Shown: positions 25,147 through 34,185 of the stretch, piece by piece
Layout of the letters: every line of letters starts with the position of its first letter
Position numbering within the stretch: position 1 is the first letter of the stretch
Virus record (IMG/VR): IMGVR_UViG_3300005527_000042
Coordinates: 62,001 to 126,000 of that record
Length of the DNA: 64,000 nucleotides
Source of the DNA: a virus
Strand: one strand, 5' to 3'
Made by a program: the position numbers and the translations under genes
Notes under the pieces: model-generated
What the model was told of the DNA's origin: nothing
Databases searched by the model: none
Seen by the model: the letters and a program-made list of their open reading frames with translations, nothing else

Positions 25147-26214
25147 ATGAGAAAAACACCAGACCAATATTTTATTTATGAAACATCGTATGGTACCGAC
25201 GTACCAACGAATCAATTGTATCTTCACACCTTTGATGAAATACCATCTGTTTATAAGACGGAGAAGGTGTATACATCAGATGTAATGGATTATTTCATAT
25301 CAGATGGATATAGACCTATATGTGAATTAAATTCAACCTCTAAAAGAAGAGTACATAAACCAAATACAGAAATTTTTCTTCTTAATGATAATAATAAAAC
25401 TGCAATATTATTAAAATCAAAATATGAAAAAGAAGAATTATTATTTGAGTTAGAATTTTATTACACATTATCTCATGGTATATTTGATACAAATTTTGAT
25501 TTGAAAAAAATATCAGGATTTGAGTTTGAATTAAAAAAGAGTGGTATTAGTTTAGTAAAATCTGAACATGGTCATATGGACACCGAGGAATATGAATTAA
25601 ATGTACCTGATGTTGACATAAAATTAAATTACGGTGATAAGTTTGTAAAACTACACGATACTATTGTCACTCGACTGAACAAGAAAAATGATAAAGGTAT
25701 TGTGTTATTTCATGGAGACCCCGGCACGGGCAAAACTTCGTATATAAAGTACCTTACAAGATTGATTGTCGATAAAGAGATACTATTTATTCCACCATCT
25801 ATGGCCGAATCTCTTTCAGAACCCTCAATTATTCCATTCTTGATGGAACATAAAAACTCTATTCTGATTATTGAAGATGCCGAGAAAGTAATTTCAGATA
25901 GAGAATTAAACGGTTCTTCTGTTGGTGTTTCTAATATATTAAACATAACAGATGGTATTCTTGGGGATTGTTTGAATATTCAAATCGTTGCTACCTTCAA
26001 TATGAAAAAAGAAAAAATTGACCAAGCCCTACTGAGAAAGGGTAGATTAATTTGTGAACATAAATTTGAACCTCTAAGTGTTGAAGAATCTAACAAATTA
26101 TTAAAACACTTAGGTAAGAAAAAAACAGTTGATAAACCAACTACACTTGCGGATATTTATAATATCGATGAAGACGTGGTTCGAGTTGAAAATAAAAAAC
26201 AAATAGGATTTTAA
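25147..26214 (+). CDS. BCS1-like AAA ATPase
   Basis: This 355-residue protein has an N-terminal domain of about 165 residues followed by an AAA module: Walker A GDPGTGKTS (Lys196), a Walker B-like ILIIEDAE (Glu243, Asp244), sensor 1 IVATFN and an arginine-finger region LLRKGRL. Spacing and the FNMKKEKIDQALLRKGR segment resemble BCS1/FtsH-type AAA proteins. It probably remodels or unfolds a protein substrate. It sits between a methylase and thioredoxin; no partner is obvious. Confidence 0.8.
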   Translation: MRKTPDQYFIYETSYGTDVPTNQLYLHTFDEIPSVYKTEKVYTSDVMDYFISDGYRPICELNSTSKRRVHKPNTEIFLLNDNNKTAILLKSKYEKEELLFELEFYYTLSHGIFDTNFDLKKISGFEFELKKSGISLVKSEHGHMDTEEYELNVPDVDIKLNYGDKFVKLHDTIVTRLNKKNDKGIVLFHGDPGTGKTSYIKYLTRLIVDKEILFIPPSMAESLSEPSIIPFLMEHKNSILIIEDAEKVISDRELNGSSVGVSNILNITDGILGDCLNIQIVATFNMKKEKIDQALLRKGRLICEHKFEPLSVEESNKLLKHLGKKKTVDKPTTLADIYNIDEDVVRVENKKQIGF

Positions 26215-26226
26215 AATTAAAGAAAA

Positions 26227-26532
26227 ATGGAATTAGTAACAGTTGAAAAACTAAATGAAATGAAACAAAACGGTGAGAAAGTTCTTGCCGACTTTTACGC
26301 TGAATGGTGTGGACCATGTAAAATGTTATTACCAAAATTAGATTTACTACAACACGAATACCCTGATGTTAAATTCGTCAAGGTTAATGTTGATTCTGAA
26401 ATGTCAGGTTCTCAAGAATATGGGGTACGTTCAGTACCAACGGTAATGATATTTAATGGTAATAACGAAGTATCAAGAACATCAGGTGTTAGACCCGATT
26501 CTTTTTACAAAGAAATATTAAACACTTTATAA
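26227..26532 (+). CDS. Thioredoxin
   Basis: This 101-residue protein has the active site WCGPCK (Cys28, Cys31) and the cis-Pro segment RSVPTVMIF, with normal thioredoxin length. It reduces disulfides, for example in ribonucleotide reductase, during phage nucleotide synthesis. The glutaredoxin-like gene follows after 1 nt. Confidence 0.9.
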   Translation: MELVTVEKLNEMKQNGEKVLADFYAEWCGPCKMLLPKLDLLQHEYPDVKFVKVNVDSEMSGSQEYGVRSVPTVMIFNGNNEVSRTSGVRPDSFYKEILNTL

Positions 26533-26533
26533 T

Positions 26534-26827
26534 ATGGCGAATGAATTACTTCTATTTACACTTGAGGGTTGTGGAGGTTGTAAAAGATTAAAAGAGAGAC
26601 TCCAAAAAGAATCATTACCTTACCGAGAAGTTGAAGTTGGTAAGAATAAAGAGATTTGGAATAAAGTAATTGAACAAACGGGTAATGAATATTTACCCGC
26701 CTTTTACATTAAAAAAGACGACACTGGTAAAGGACCCTTTTTTTGTCCCGAAAAAGATTTTAATGGGGACGACGAGGCGTTAGCAATTATATTAAAATAC
26801 ATTGAAAAAAAAGAAGGGGGTCAATAA
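26534..26827 (+). CDS. Glutaredoxin-like protein
   Basis: This 97-residue thioredoxin-fold protein has CGGC at Cys13-Cys16 after a short strand, and a cis-Pro at YLPAFYI. Glutaredoxins typically have CPYC; the CGGC variant also fits small thioredoxin-like proteins. Together with the adjacent thioredoxin it forms a dithiol reductant pair. The last codons overlap a bidirectional terminator. Confidence 0.75.
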   Translation: MANELLLFTLEGCGGCKRLKERLQKESLPYREVEVGKNKEIWNKVIEQTGNEYLPAFYIKKDDTGKGPFFCPEKDFNGDDEALAIILKYIEKKEGGQ

Positions 26828-26834
26828 CCCCCTT
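26814..26834. terminator. Bidirectional terminator between convergent operons
   Basis: AAGGGGGT (26814-26821) pairs with ACCCCCTT (26827-26834) around a 5-nt loop. T-runs lie on the plus strand downstream, and an A-run upstream becomes Ts on the minus strand. It ends both the glutaredoxin transcript and the glycan cluster. Confidence 0.85.
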
Positions 26835-26836
26835 TT

Positions 26837-27898
26837 TTATTTAACTAAACTATTAATCCATTTATAGGTTTTTTCCATTCCATAGAACAGAGGTTCACTA
26901 ACAACCCAACCTATTTTTTCGTGGTATAATTTATTGTCTGAATTTCTTCCCCTCACACCAACAGGACATTTATATCCATACTTCTGTTTAAATTCTTCCC
27001 CACCAATATTTCTGATATAAATTTCTTTACCTGAAATATCTATAGCCATTTGAGCCAAATCATTAATTGTTACTTTCTCTTCAGAACCAATGTTTACAGG
27101 ACCCAAAAAAGAGTCTTGTCTCATTAGTCTTAAAACCGCTTCAACACATTCATCCACATATAAGAATGAACGAGTCTGTTGACCATCACCCCAAACTTCA
27201 ATTTCTCCACCGTCTAACATTTCGGCAACTTTTCTACACATAGCTGCTGGTGCTTTTTCTTTACCACCTTTCCACGTACCATATGGACCAAATATGTTAT
27301 GAAATCTAGCAATTCGAACATCCAAACCGTGATTTCTGTGAAAAGCCAAGTACAACCTTTCCGAAAAAAGTTTTTCCCAACCATATTCTGAATCAGGATT
27401 CGCGGGATATGCTGATGATTCTTCACAATTTGGGTTGTTAGGGTCTAATTGATTGTGTTCAGGATACATACATGCCGATGATGAATAAAAAATCTTCTTA
27501 ACTTTTGTCTTCACTGATTCATTTACAACATTTAAATTTATCATTGCAGAATTGTGCATAACATTCGCGTCATTTTCACCAGTGAAGATGTAACCAGCAC
27601 CACCCATATCGGCAGCTAATTGATAAACCTCATCAAATGGGACCTCAGTTGAATATGGTTGTTTGTAATAATTAAACGGTAATATCGTACCATTTAATTC
27701 TTCTAATCTCATTACTGATGATACGTTTTTTGGGTCCGTAAGGTCATATATTAAGAATTCGTCACAAAAGTCTTTCTCATCAAAATATTCGTGTCTTTTT
27801 ATATCAACTACTCTTACGTAGTTTCCTTCATTTTTTAATCTTTTTGCTAGGTGACCACCAATAAATCCGCCACCACCCAATACTAATACTCGTTTCAT
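26837..27898 (-). CDS. GDP-mannose 3,5-epimerase-like SDR enzyme
   Basis: This 353-residue SDR protein has the N-terminal GGGGFIGGHLAKRL nucleotide-binding loop and the catalytic Tyr-Lys pair in YGWEK. Several stretches read almost like plant GDP-mannose 3,5-epimerase: LAADMGGAGYIF, ACMYPE, RFHNIFGPYGTWKGG, EKAPAAMCRK, WGDGQQTRSFLYVDE and VRGRNSDN. That enzyme makes GDP-L-galactose (and L-gulose) from GDP-mannose. It is the last gene of the minus-strand cluster and overlaps the upstream methyltransferase by 4 nt. A related epimerase specificity cannot be excluded. Confidence 0.8.
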   Translation of the reverse strand: MKRVLVLGGGGFIGGHLAKRLKNEGNYVRVVDIKRHEYFDEKDFCDEFLIYDLTDPKNVSSVMRLEELNGTILPFNYYKQPYSTEVPFDEVYQLAADMGGAGYIFTGENDANVMHNSAMINLNVVNESVKTKVKKIFYSSSACMYPEHNQLDPNNPNCEESSAYPANPDSEYGWEKLFSERLYLAFHRNHGLDVRIARFHNIFGPYGTWKGGKEKAPAAMCRKVAEMLDGGEIEVWGDGQQTRSFLYVDECVEAVLRLMRQDSFLGPVNIGSEEKVTINDLAQMAIDISGKEIYIRNIGGEEFKQKYGYKCPVGVRGRNSDNKLYHEKIGWVVSEPLFYGMEKTYKWINSLVK

Positions 27899-28512
27899 TT
27901 TATTTTTTTAAAAAATCCCTCACCAAAATTATTACCCCACCAAAATTGTTCAACACAGGTAAACCCATGATGTGTCATCCAATTGTTTATTTCATCAAAG
28001 TGTGGACAACCTTTATATAATTCGGCTCTGTTTATTTCTACAATAACGTAGTCAATGTTGATTAATGTATTCACGGAACCTTTGAGAACCTCTAATTCAA
28101 AACCTTGAACATCGATATTCATCATGTTGTATTTTGAAAAATCGTAATTTAAATCATCCAATCTATCCATTTCAACTTCTTCTACAGAATCAAAAACGAT
28201 ATGAGGAAATTGAACAGAATGTAATTTCGGTTCTAATATTGAGGATGACATACCTTTATTAAAGGATTCTACAAACATAGAAACTTTTCTCTTTTCATTA
28301 CCTAACGCCAGTTTAACTAAAATTGCGTCATCATCTATTTTTTCTTTTAAGGTCTCAAAATTAGACGATAGAGGTTCAAAGTATATTCTGTTTGAAATAC
28401 CCAATTCCTTATAAACTTCATCTTCTTGACCAAAATGTGCACCAACGTGAATCACACCATGGATATTAACATTATGATTAATCATAAATGTCTTTAGCTC
28501 TATATTATTCAT
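27895..28512 (-). CDS. FkbM-family methyltransferase
   Basis: This 205-residue SAM methyltransferase has HVGAHFGQE (motif I), IYFEPLSSNF (acidic loop), VKLALGNE and MNIDVQGFELEVLKGS, the FkbM hallmark. Such enzymes O-methylate sugars or other small molecules. It lies in the glycan cluster with 4-nt overlaps on both sides, suggesting methylation of a sugar in the phage-directed glycan. Confidence 0.85.
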   Translation of the reverse strand: MNNIELKTFMINHNVNIHGVIHVGAHFGQEDEVYKELGISNRIYFEPLSSNFETLKEKIDDDAILVKLALGNEKRKVSMFVESFNKGMSSSILEPKLHSVQFPHIVFDSVEEVEMDRLDDLNYDFSKYNMMNIDVQGFELEVLKGSVNTLINIDYVIVEINRAELYKGCPHFDEINNWMTHHGFTCVEQFWWGNNFGEGFFKKIK

Positions 28513-29276
28513 TCTCTATCCTCTTTATATTTGTCTTTATTATACAATAAATCCCTGTGTTTTTCAAGTATTTTTGCTGCGTTTACGTAAACTAAATTAT
28601 TATGTAATGATTGATTTTTTTGTCTAGTGGTCCCCCATCCAGGTTCGGAAATATAATCTATCGTATATAAACCTGACACTTTTCCGAGTTCTTTGAATGC
28701 TCTCATGGACATATCCATATCATCATAATTTTGGGGTGAAAAATATTCGTCTAAAAAATTTAATTTGACCACGTCATTATAGTTGTACATTAGTGGACCT
28801 CTGTTACCATATTCTCTAGCATAAAAAATATCTCTTGATGAGTTATCTTTATGTGCAATATCGATGTAATTTATTTGTTTTGTTTGTTCATTATAGATGT
28901 TATTGTGAGCAACAAAAGATGTTACAGCGAACACATCACTATATTTTATGAACGGTTCCAACATCCTCTTATCAAAATCTTTTTCTGTGACAACCATATC
29001 ATCTTGGATTAAGACCACATAATCATTTATAACAGACTTTAGACCAATATTATTTGCTTTGGTTTCAAAAACATTGTCGGCATACAGGTAATCAATTTTT
29101 TTATTACTAACTCTCTTTAAATTGTCACGAACAATACCTTCACTATTATCTGTACAACCATCAAAAACTATTACAATCTGGTCATTCAGTTCTGATAAAT
29201 TATTTACCAAGTTACTCACCACTTGGTTCATTAAGAATTCCTTGTTGTGAATTGTCAATACTACTGATGTTTTCAT
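28509..29276 (-). CDS. GT2-family glycosyltransferase
   Basis: This 255-residue GT-A enzyme has the N-terminal SVVLTIHNKEFLMNQ strand-loop, IVFDGCTDNSE nucleotide-binding segment and VLIQDDMV (DxD-type). The C-terminal region has NYDDMDMSMRAFKELGK. The ATG at 29276 overlaps the upstream stop (ATGA), so a longer reading upstream is rejected. It transfers an activated sugar; donor and acceptor are unknown. Confidence 0.8.
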   Translation of the reverse strand: MKTSVVLTIHNKEFLMNQVVSNLVNNLSELNDQIVIVFDGCTDNSEGIVRDNLKRVSNKKIDYLYADNVFETKANNIGLKSVINDYVVLIQDDMVVTEKDFDKRMLEPFIKYSDVFAVTSFVAHNNIYNEQTKQINYIDIAHKDNSSRDIFYAREYGNRGPLMYNYNDVVKLNFLDEYFSPQNYDDMDMSMRAFKELGKVSGLYTIDYISEPGWGTTRQKNQSLHNNLVYVNAAKILEKHRDLLYNKDKYKEDRE

Positions 29277-30034
29277 TTTAAAAGATATTTTGATAATTCT
29301 ATACAATCACCTTTTCTATCAAACAGGTGGTCAACATAATTATACGTTTCAATCACGTTATAATTTTCTTTGTGAAAAATCCAATTATTTGCCGTTTGCT
29401 CACAACAATGATAAATCTTCGAGTCTGTATCAGTCACATCTGAAATGTCTACCGATATCATATCTTCCATAATTTTTTTTGCTTGGTGAATATTGTAATC
29501 CGCGGGCAACCCAAAAATACCTAAATTATAAATTTTAAAATCTAAATCATTTGTAACCTGTTTACATATTTTTATTTCACCCCATCTCGGGTCACCATTC
29601 CTAACGATTCTTTCATACTTCCAAACCATAATAGAATTATCATCAATTTGTGGTAATTCCGAATGAAAAAATAAATCATTATCGATTTTTACAGTGTACT
29701 CAGTTTCTGATTTTGCATAATTAATAAAATCATTTAAAACTGTAAAACTATAATTAAGACTTTCATTGTATTTGGTAAGTTGTTCCGTGTAATCAATATA
29801 AATAATTCTGTCTTGGTCAATGTTATACTTGTTCATTTTTTCTTTCATACCCTCAACATCATCAGTATAAAGATGTAAAATACTTTTTCTATTCTTATCA
29901 ATAAATGAAGCATAAGATGCTGATGAATAATCAGATATAAACTCTTTATTTTTGTAGACATCAAACGCCCATTTCCGACCGATTTGGGACATTTTATTTA
30001 AGTCATAATTATAATTTAATGCAATAAATTTCAT
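29273..30034 (-). CDS. Likely glycosyltransferase of unassigned family
   Basis: A 253-residue protein with an alternating alpha/beta N-terminus and a KIDNDLFF segment resembling a metal-binding DxD in GT-A enzymes. It is embedded in the glycan operon with 4-nt overlaps. Sequence evidence for the family is weak; the call rests mainly on context. Confidence 0.45.
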   Translation of the reverse strand: MKFIALNYNYDLNKMSQIGRKWAFDVYKNKEFISDYSSASYASFIDKNRKSILHLYTDDVEGMKEKMNKYNIDQDRIIYIDYTEQLTKYNESLNYSFTVLNDFINYAKSETEYTVKIDNDLFFHSELPQIDDNSIMVWKYERIVRNGDPRWGEIKICKQVTNDLDFKIYNLGIFGLPADYNIHQAKKIMEDMISVDISDVTDTDSKIYHCCEQTANNWIFHKENYNVIETYNYVDHLFDRKGDCIELSKYLLK

Positions 30035-30705
30035 GGTATATATACGTTGTATTTTATTCTATAATCGAGACAATAATCAAATTTTAAATTATGTTTCACA
30101 ACCAAGTTAGTTAATATACTTTGGTCATTTCTATGGAATTGCCAATTTGGAAAATTCTCACCAATTTGATTTGGTTCATTGTCAACTATCTGTTTAATAC
30201 TACAATACTTAAAATAATCGTGAACAAATTCCATCATTTGTTTGGTTTTTTTAATGATGATAAATCCTGCTTCCATCTGTGGTGTTTCATGAAACTTTTC
30301 TTCATCACAATCCATCAAGATAAAACAGTCTCTTTTTGTACATATTTTTTGAGGCCAACGATTTCCATTCCAATTTGTAAAATAATAATCATTATCTTTC
30401 AAATAATTTGCAATCGTATTATAATCAACATCAACTAAATCACCGGCATCGGTATAAATTAATGCATCCCCATCTTCTAATTCATTCAAAATATCTAAAA
30501 TAATTTTTGGTTTCCACAACCAAAATCCATCACCCGTTTCACAATCTAATATTTCTTTATGGTTTTCATAAAAAATACCTTTCTTAACATCTTCAGATTT
30601 AAATCCTCGGATATCATTGAAACCACGTGAATTATAATATCCGATTAATTTTTGAACGGTGTTACTAAATTTATTGTTGGTGTAAAAAGATAGAACAATT
30701 TTCAT
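30031..30705 (-). CDS. Putative polysaccharide glycosyltransferase
   Basis: This 224-residue protein has the segments GFWLWKPKIILDILN and LIYTDAGD, typical of a group of capsule-type glycosyltransferases where TDAG supplies the metal-binding acid. The C-terminal half has FHRNDQSILTNLV, another mark of that group. It overlaps the downstream gene by 4 nt. Donor and acceptor unknown. Confidence 0.65.
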   Translation of the reverse strand: MKIVLSFYTNNKFSNTVQKLIGYYNSRGFNDIRGFKSEDVKKGIFYENHKEILDCETGDGFWLWKPKIILDILNELEDGDALIYTDAGDLVDVDYNTIANYLKDNDYYFTNWNGNRWPQKICTKRDCFILMDCDEEKFHETPQMEAGFIIIKKTKQMMEFVHDYFKYCSIKQIVDNEPNQIGENFPNWQFHRNDQSILTNLVVKHNLKFDYCLDYRIKYNVYIP

Positions 30706-30707
30706 TA

Positions 30708-31409
30708 TTAATGTATCCCCCGAACATTTACGTTTATTTCATATTCATTTATTAATGGAGAGAGTTCATTAGGGTATTCAGATAAATTCCATTTACCTCT
30801 AACTAAAGCCGTTGCTATATATGGATAAACAGAACTATCAAAATGATTCAACCCCCTTTTGTTTTCACCATCGTAATGATATAAACCTTTGATGTTGTTT
30901 TCTATCATAAAATTTCTATATGTTTCATTCTCTAACCACATATTATTTTTGGTACCTTTCATGATTTTAATGTAATCATCTTTTTTCCAAATAGTTGGTT
31001 GCATAGAAAATATATCTTTATTGTCGGATTCTATTTCATATAAGGTCTCATAAATTTTTTTATCTTTAACAGACCCCGATTTTAACAATCTAATGAACGA
31101 ATATTCTTGGTTATCATGTAAAAAATCGAGGTAATTAAAAATTTTATCATGACTGACATTGTTATAAAGAATAAAGTCTTCTTGTAAGTATATAAAATAG
31201 TCATATGGTATTGAAGATAAACACTTTAACCATGATTCATAATAAGGTTCTTGATTTTCATATAAAAAACAAATTTGCTCGGGTATCATTACATCTGTAA
31301 TAAAATACATCGGTAAGTTTGTGTACTTTTTTTGTTCTAACAAGAACATATCCAAAATATCTGAACATTTTGAATTTGTATAAGTAACGTAACAAATTTT
31401 ATTATCCAT
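30708..31409 (-). CDS. Putative glycosyltransferase
   Basis: This 233-residue protein shows an N-terminal CYVTYTNSKCSDIL strand-loop and a central YFIYLQEDFILYN segment (acidic pair in the usual catalytic place). The later TALVRGKWNLSEYP segment suits acceptor binding. It resembles capsule-cluster transferases of poorly defined family. It overlaps the upstream methyltransferase gene by 8 nt. Confidence 0.55.
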   Translation of the reverse strand: MDNKICYVTYTNSKCSDILDMFLLEQKKYTNLPMYFITDVMIPEQICFLYENQEPYYESWLKCLSSIPYDYFIYLQEDFILYNNVSHDKIFNYLDFLHDNQEYSFIRLLKSGSVKDKKIYETLYEIESDNKDIFSMQPTIWKKDDYIKIMKGTKNNMWLENETYRNFMIENNIKGLYHYDGENKRGLNHFDSSVYPYIATALVRGKWNLSEYPNELSPLINEYEINVNVRGIH

Positions 31410-32136
31410 AAGGTGTTAAATTTTTGTTGATATAAACCACATCCATTTCTGTGTTTGAAGATTCTGGCGACTCGTCTATTGGTATAAACCTATTTAGTTT
31501 TTCATCTAGTTCAGATTTACTTGTAGAACCACGATATAATTCCTGTAACCCTACTTCGGTGGTTATTATTTTTACATCATTTAAATATTCTTTTAGAGAG
31601 TCTAATACGATATTTTCTGCACCTTGAACATCCATCCAAATCAAATCAACACTTTTAATATCATTTTCTTTTAACCAATCACTAAGAACAATACAGTCAA
31701 CCTCAGTTTCCTTTTGGGCCCACTGAGATGAACGCCAGTGGTTTGTTGTCTGTAATAAAGAACTGGCACCCACATTTCCATTATAAACTTCGTAAAATTT
31801 AGTTTTACCGTTGTAATTGTTTATTGCGTATTGGTAAACTTTTATGTTATTAATTTTCTCAACGTTCTTAACTGTAAATTCGTAGTTTTCTTTTACTGGT
31901 TCAAACGCATATATTTTAGCATGTGGAAACCATCTATTTAACTCTAAACTTTGGCAACCATCTCTTGACCCAATATCTAATATTGTGTTGACATCATTAA
32001 AGTCAATTTTATCTTTTATAACATTAATCATTTTTGTTGTCCATAATGGACATCTACCATTCAAATCGGTAAAGGCACCCCTATTTAATTCATCTTGAGT
32101 AAATGCGTCGTCAATAAATTTTGAATTATCTATCAT
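31402..32136 (-). CDS. FkbM-family methyltransferase (second copy)
   Basis: This 244-residue methyltransferase has ILDIGSRDGCQS (SAM motif I), IYAFEPVKENYEF, KVYQYAINN and the FkbM segment LIWMDVQGAENIVLDSL. It differs enough from the protein at 27895-28512 to suggest a distinct substrate rather than a recent duplicate. It probably methylates a sugar residue or lipid-linked intermediate in the same pathway. Confidence 0.85.
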   Translation of the reverse strand: MIDNSKFIDDAFTQDELNRGAFTDLNGRCPLWTTKMINVIKDKIDFNDVNTILDIGSRDGCQSLELNRWFPHAKIYAFEPVKENYEFTVKNVEKINNIKVYQYAINNYNGKTKFYEVYNGNVGASSLLQTTNHWRSSQWAQKETEVDCIVLSDWLKENDIKSVDLIWMDVQGAENIVLDSLKEYLNDVKIITTEVGLQELYRGSTSKSELDEKLNRFIPIDESPESSNTEMDVVYINKNLTPYG

Positions 32137-32147
32137 TTTTATAATTT

Positions 32148-32738
32148 TTAAATCACCACCATACTATAACATGGTGCGTCTTTATATGTGGACAAATTAA
32201 TATTTCGTTTTAACCAAAAAATTTCATTATCATTACTTAATTCGCCACCCATAAAGTTTATATTTTTATAGTTAAGTGATATTATATTTTCCGTGATTAT
32301 TTTTTCCGAATACTCATCGTGTATGGTAGATACATTCCAAATATCAAACACCGTATCTATTTCACCCTCCACAAAATAATCAACAAAATATTTTCCTTCA
32401 TTATGCCAAGTCAAAAAATTTACACACTCTTTTTTAAATGTGGAAACTAATCTATTTGCATTAGATGGTAGTAAATCACTTCTCCATTTAAGGACTCTGT
32501 TGTAACCTATTTCTTTGGCTTTCATTATTCCATTCAAAGTTGATATTTTTTGTAGTGCTATATTTTGTACACCCCTATCGTGTGGAATACTGTTGAATAA
32601 GACAACATCATTAGTATCGTATTTTGATTCTTCACCTTGCCATGTTGACCAAATCAAATCATAACCAGTCCAAGCGTTTTTTAATTCTTTAACGTAGTCT
32701 GAAGGTCCTTGTACTATGACACAAAAATCATTATTCAT
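32148..32738 (-). CDS. WavE-like polysaccharide synthesis protein
   Basis: This 196-residue protein has the pattern of WavE-type LPS core synthesis proteins: CVIVQGPSDYVKEL at the start, LIWSTWQGEE, then RVLKWRSDLLPSN and FWLKRNINLS. These are presumed glycosyltransferases. It is shorter than typical family members, so it may be a minimal form. It sits between an FkbM methyltransferase and a GT-D-type gene. Confidence 0.6.
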   Translation of the reverse strand: MNNDFCVIVQGPSDYVKELKNAWTGYDLIWSTWQGEESKYDTNDVVLFNSIPHDRGVQNIALQKISTLNGIMKAKEIGYNRVLKWRSDLLPSNANRLVSTFKKECVNFLTWHNEGKYFVDYFVEGEIDTVFDIWNVSTIHDEYSEKIITENIISLNYKNINFMGGELSNDNEIFWLKRNINLSTYKDAPCYSMVVI

Positions 32739-32744
32739 ACTGAA

Positions 32745-33464
32745 TTAAAATTTTGATATGTGATTATGATATTGTGACCCTTCATACATGTATGGTCTAG
32801 TTATTTTATTATGTATGAATACATCTAATGCGGAACCAAAATCAATATAAGTGTTATTACTATTATTTGTAAACATATGTTTTATGATAACAGCAGATGT
32901 TGGTCCACAACATACGATAAATAAAGTATCTTTATATTTTGAAGAAACATTGTATATTTTTTCTAAAAACGAATCTCTATGTTCTTCCCAATAGTTTACA
33001 CAATCATTAGGGAACGGTACAAATTCTGATACACTAAATGGTATGTTTTTTAAATCACAATTTTCATTACAAATTAAAACAACATCTCGATTTATATTTC
33101 TTATTCTTGATATATTTTCTTTGTAATTTGCGTTAATCCATAGGTTAGCAAATGTAATGTTTGATTTATTTTGTATTCTATCATATAAAAAATTATAGTC
33201 TCTAATACTATCAGTTTTGGAGGATATTGCAAAATAAAAATTTGGGTCGTTCAACCCTATACATTCATTTAAATCCACACCTAATTTGGTTTGTCCCCCA
33301 CTCGAAAACCATTTATCGTTTTGATACGCTTGTGTATTCTTTTCTATCGGTGAATTATTCATTAACATCACTTCACCATCGGCATATCTAACAAAAGAAA
33401 AGTTAGTTCGACTATCTATCTTTTCCCAAAACGAATTAAAATCTTCAATATACTTTTCAATCAT
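32745..33464 (-). CDS. GT-D-type glycosyltransferase
   Basis: This 239-residue protein has the motif FSFVRYADGEVMLM, corresponding to the RxGDGE-type motif of GT-D-fold transferases such as those in bacterial glycoprotein clusters. The C-terminal half has FIVCCGPTSAVIIKHM, a Rossmann-like nucleotide-binding element, and IDFGSALDVF. GT-D enzymes are known for adding sugars to glycoproteins, which is notable beside Thr-rich virion proteins. It overlaps the downstream-numbered GT2 gene by 8 nt. Confidence 0.7.
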   Translation of the reverse strand: MIEKYIEDFNSFWEKIDSRTNFSFVRYADGEVMLMNNSPIEKNTQAYQNDKWFSSGGQTKLGVDLNECIGLNDPNFYFAISSKTDSIRDYNFLYDRIQNKSNITFANLWINANYKENISRIRNINRDVVLICNENCDLKNIPFSVSEFVPFPNDCVNYWEEHRDSFLEKIYNVSSKYKDTLFIVCCGPTSAVIIKHMFTNNSNNTYIDFGSALDVFIHNKITRPYMYEGSQYHNHISKF

Positions 33465-34185
33465 TTAATATTGTCTTAAATCCTTTATTTACATACCCAC
33501 GGTAAACTTCACCCATTAAATTCATATTTGAATGATTTACGGAAATTGCGTTGGAATCAGTTCCATGTTCCCATGCATATTCTGGTATACTACCCCACAT
33601 TTCTCTATTTTCTTTAGGATGGGGAGGAACGTAAGTTCCGATATTTGCGTATTTCTGTAATGTATATGAAAAGTGCATATCCTCACCAACTAATTTACTC
33701 TGATTGATTTCAGGTAATTCTCTCCAAAATATCGATAACCATTCTCTTTTAAAGAACCACGAGTGACCAACAATGTCGACCTTTTCAATTTCTTCGTTAG
33801 GTTGGTCCCAACCGACTCTTGTTGCTGGCCAATAAGAGTTTTTTGTGTGAAATTTTACACCGATAGTTCCTAATAAACCTTCTTGAATTTTCATGGTGTT
33901 TAGACAGTTTTCTAACCATAGTTTACCCGGTATTGTGTCATCATCAAAAACACAAATATATTCTGTGTTGGCATTTAAAGCAAATGCAAATCTTGCCCAC
34001 ACACCTAAATTACTATTACAAGATGCGTGAATTAAATCTTTGGTTAGTCCCTCATCAAATTGAGAACCAGAATTTTGCCAAAATAAAATTGATTCGGGTT
34101 GGACACTTTGATTTCTAATTGATTCCAATTGTTTTTGGAGAACATGTGGTCTTTTATACCCATTTAATATTACCGTTATACTCAT
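33457..34185 (-). CDS. GT2-family glycosyltransferase
   Basis: This 242-residue GT-A enzyme has VILNGYKRPHVLQKQLESIRNQ at the N-terminus (GT2 hallmark), the metal site VFDDDT and a C-terminal KLVGEDMHFSYTLQKY region (ED catalytic base position). It overlaps the epimerase gene upstream by 4 nt. Specific sugar unknown. Confidence 0.85.
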   Translation of the reverse strand: MSITVILNGYKRPHVLQKQLESIRNQSVQPESILFWQNSGSQFDEGLTKDLIHASCNSNLGVWARFAFALNANTEYICVFDDDTIPGKLWLENCLNTMKIQEGLLGTIGVKFHTKNSYWPATRVGWDQPNEEIEKVDIVGHSWFFKREWLSIFWRELPEINQSKLVGEDMHFSYTLQKYANIGTYVPPHPKENREMWGSIPEYAWEHGTDSNAISVNHSNMNLMGEVYRGYVNKGFKTILND

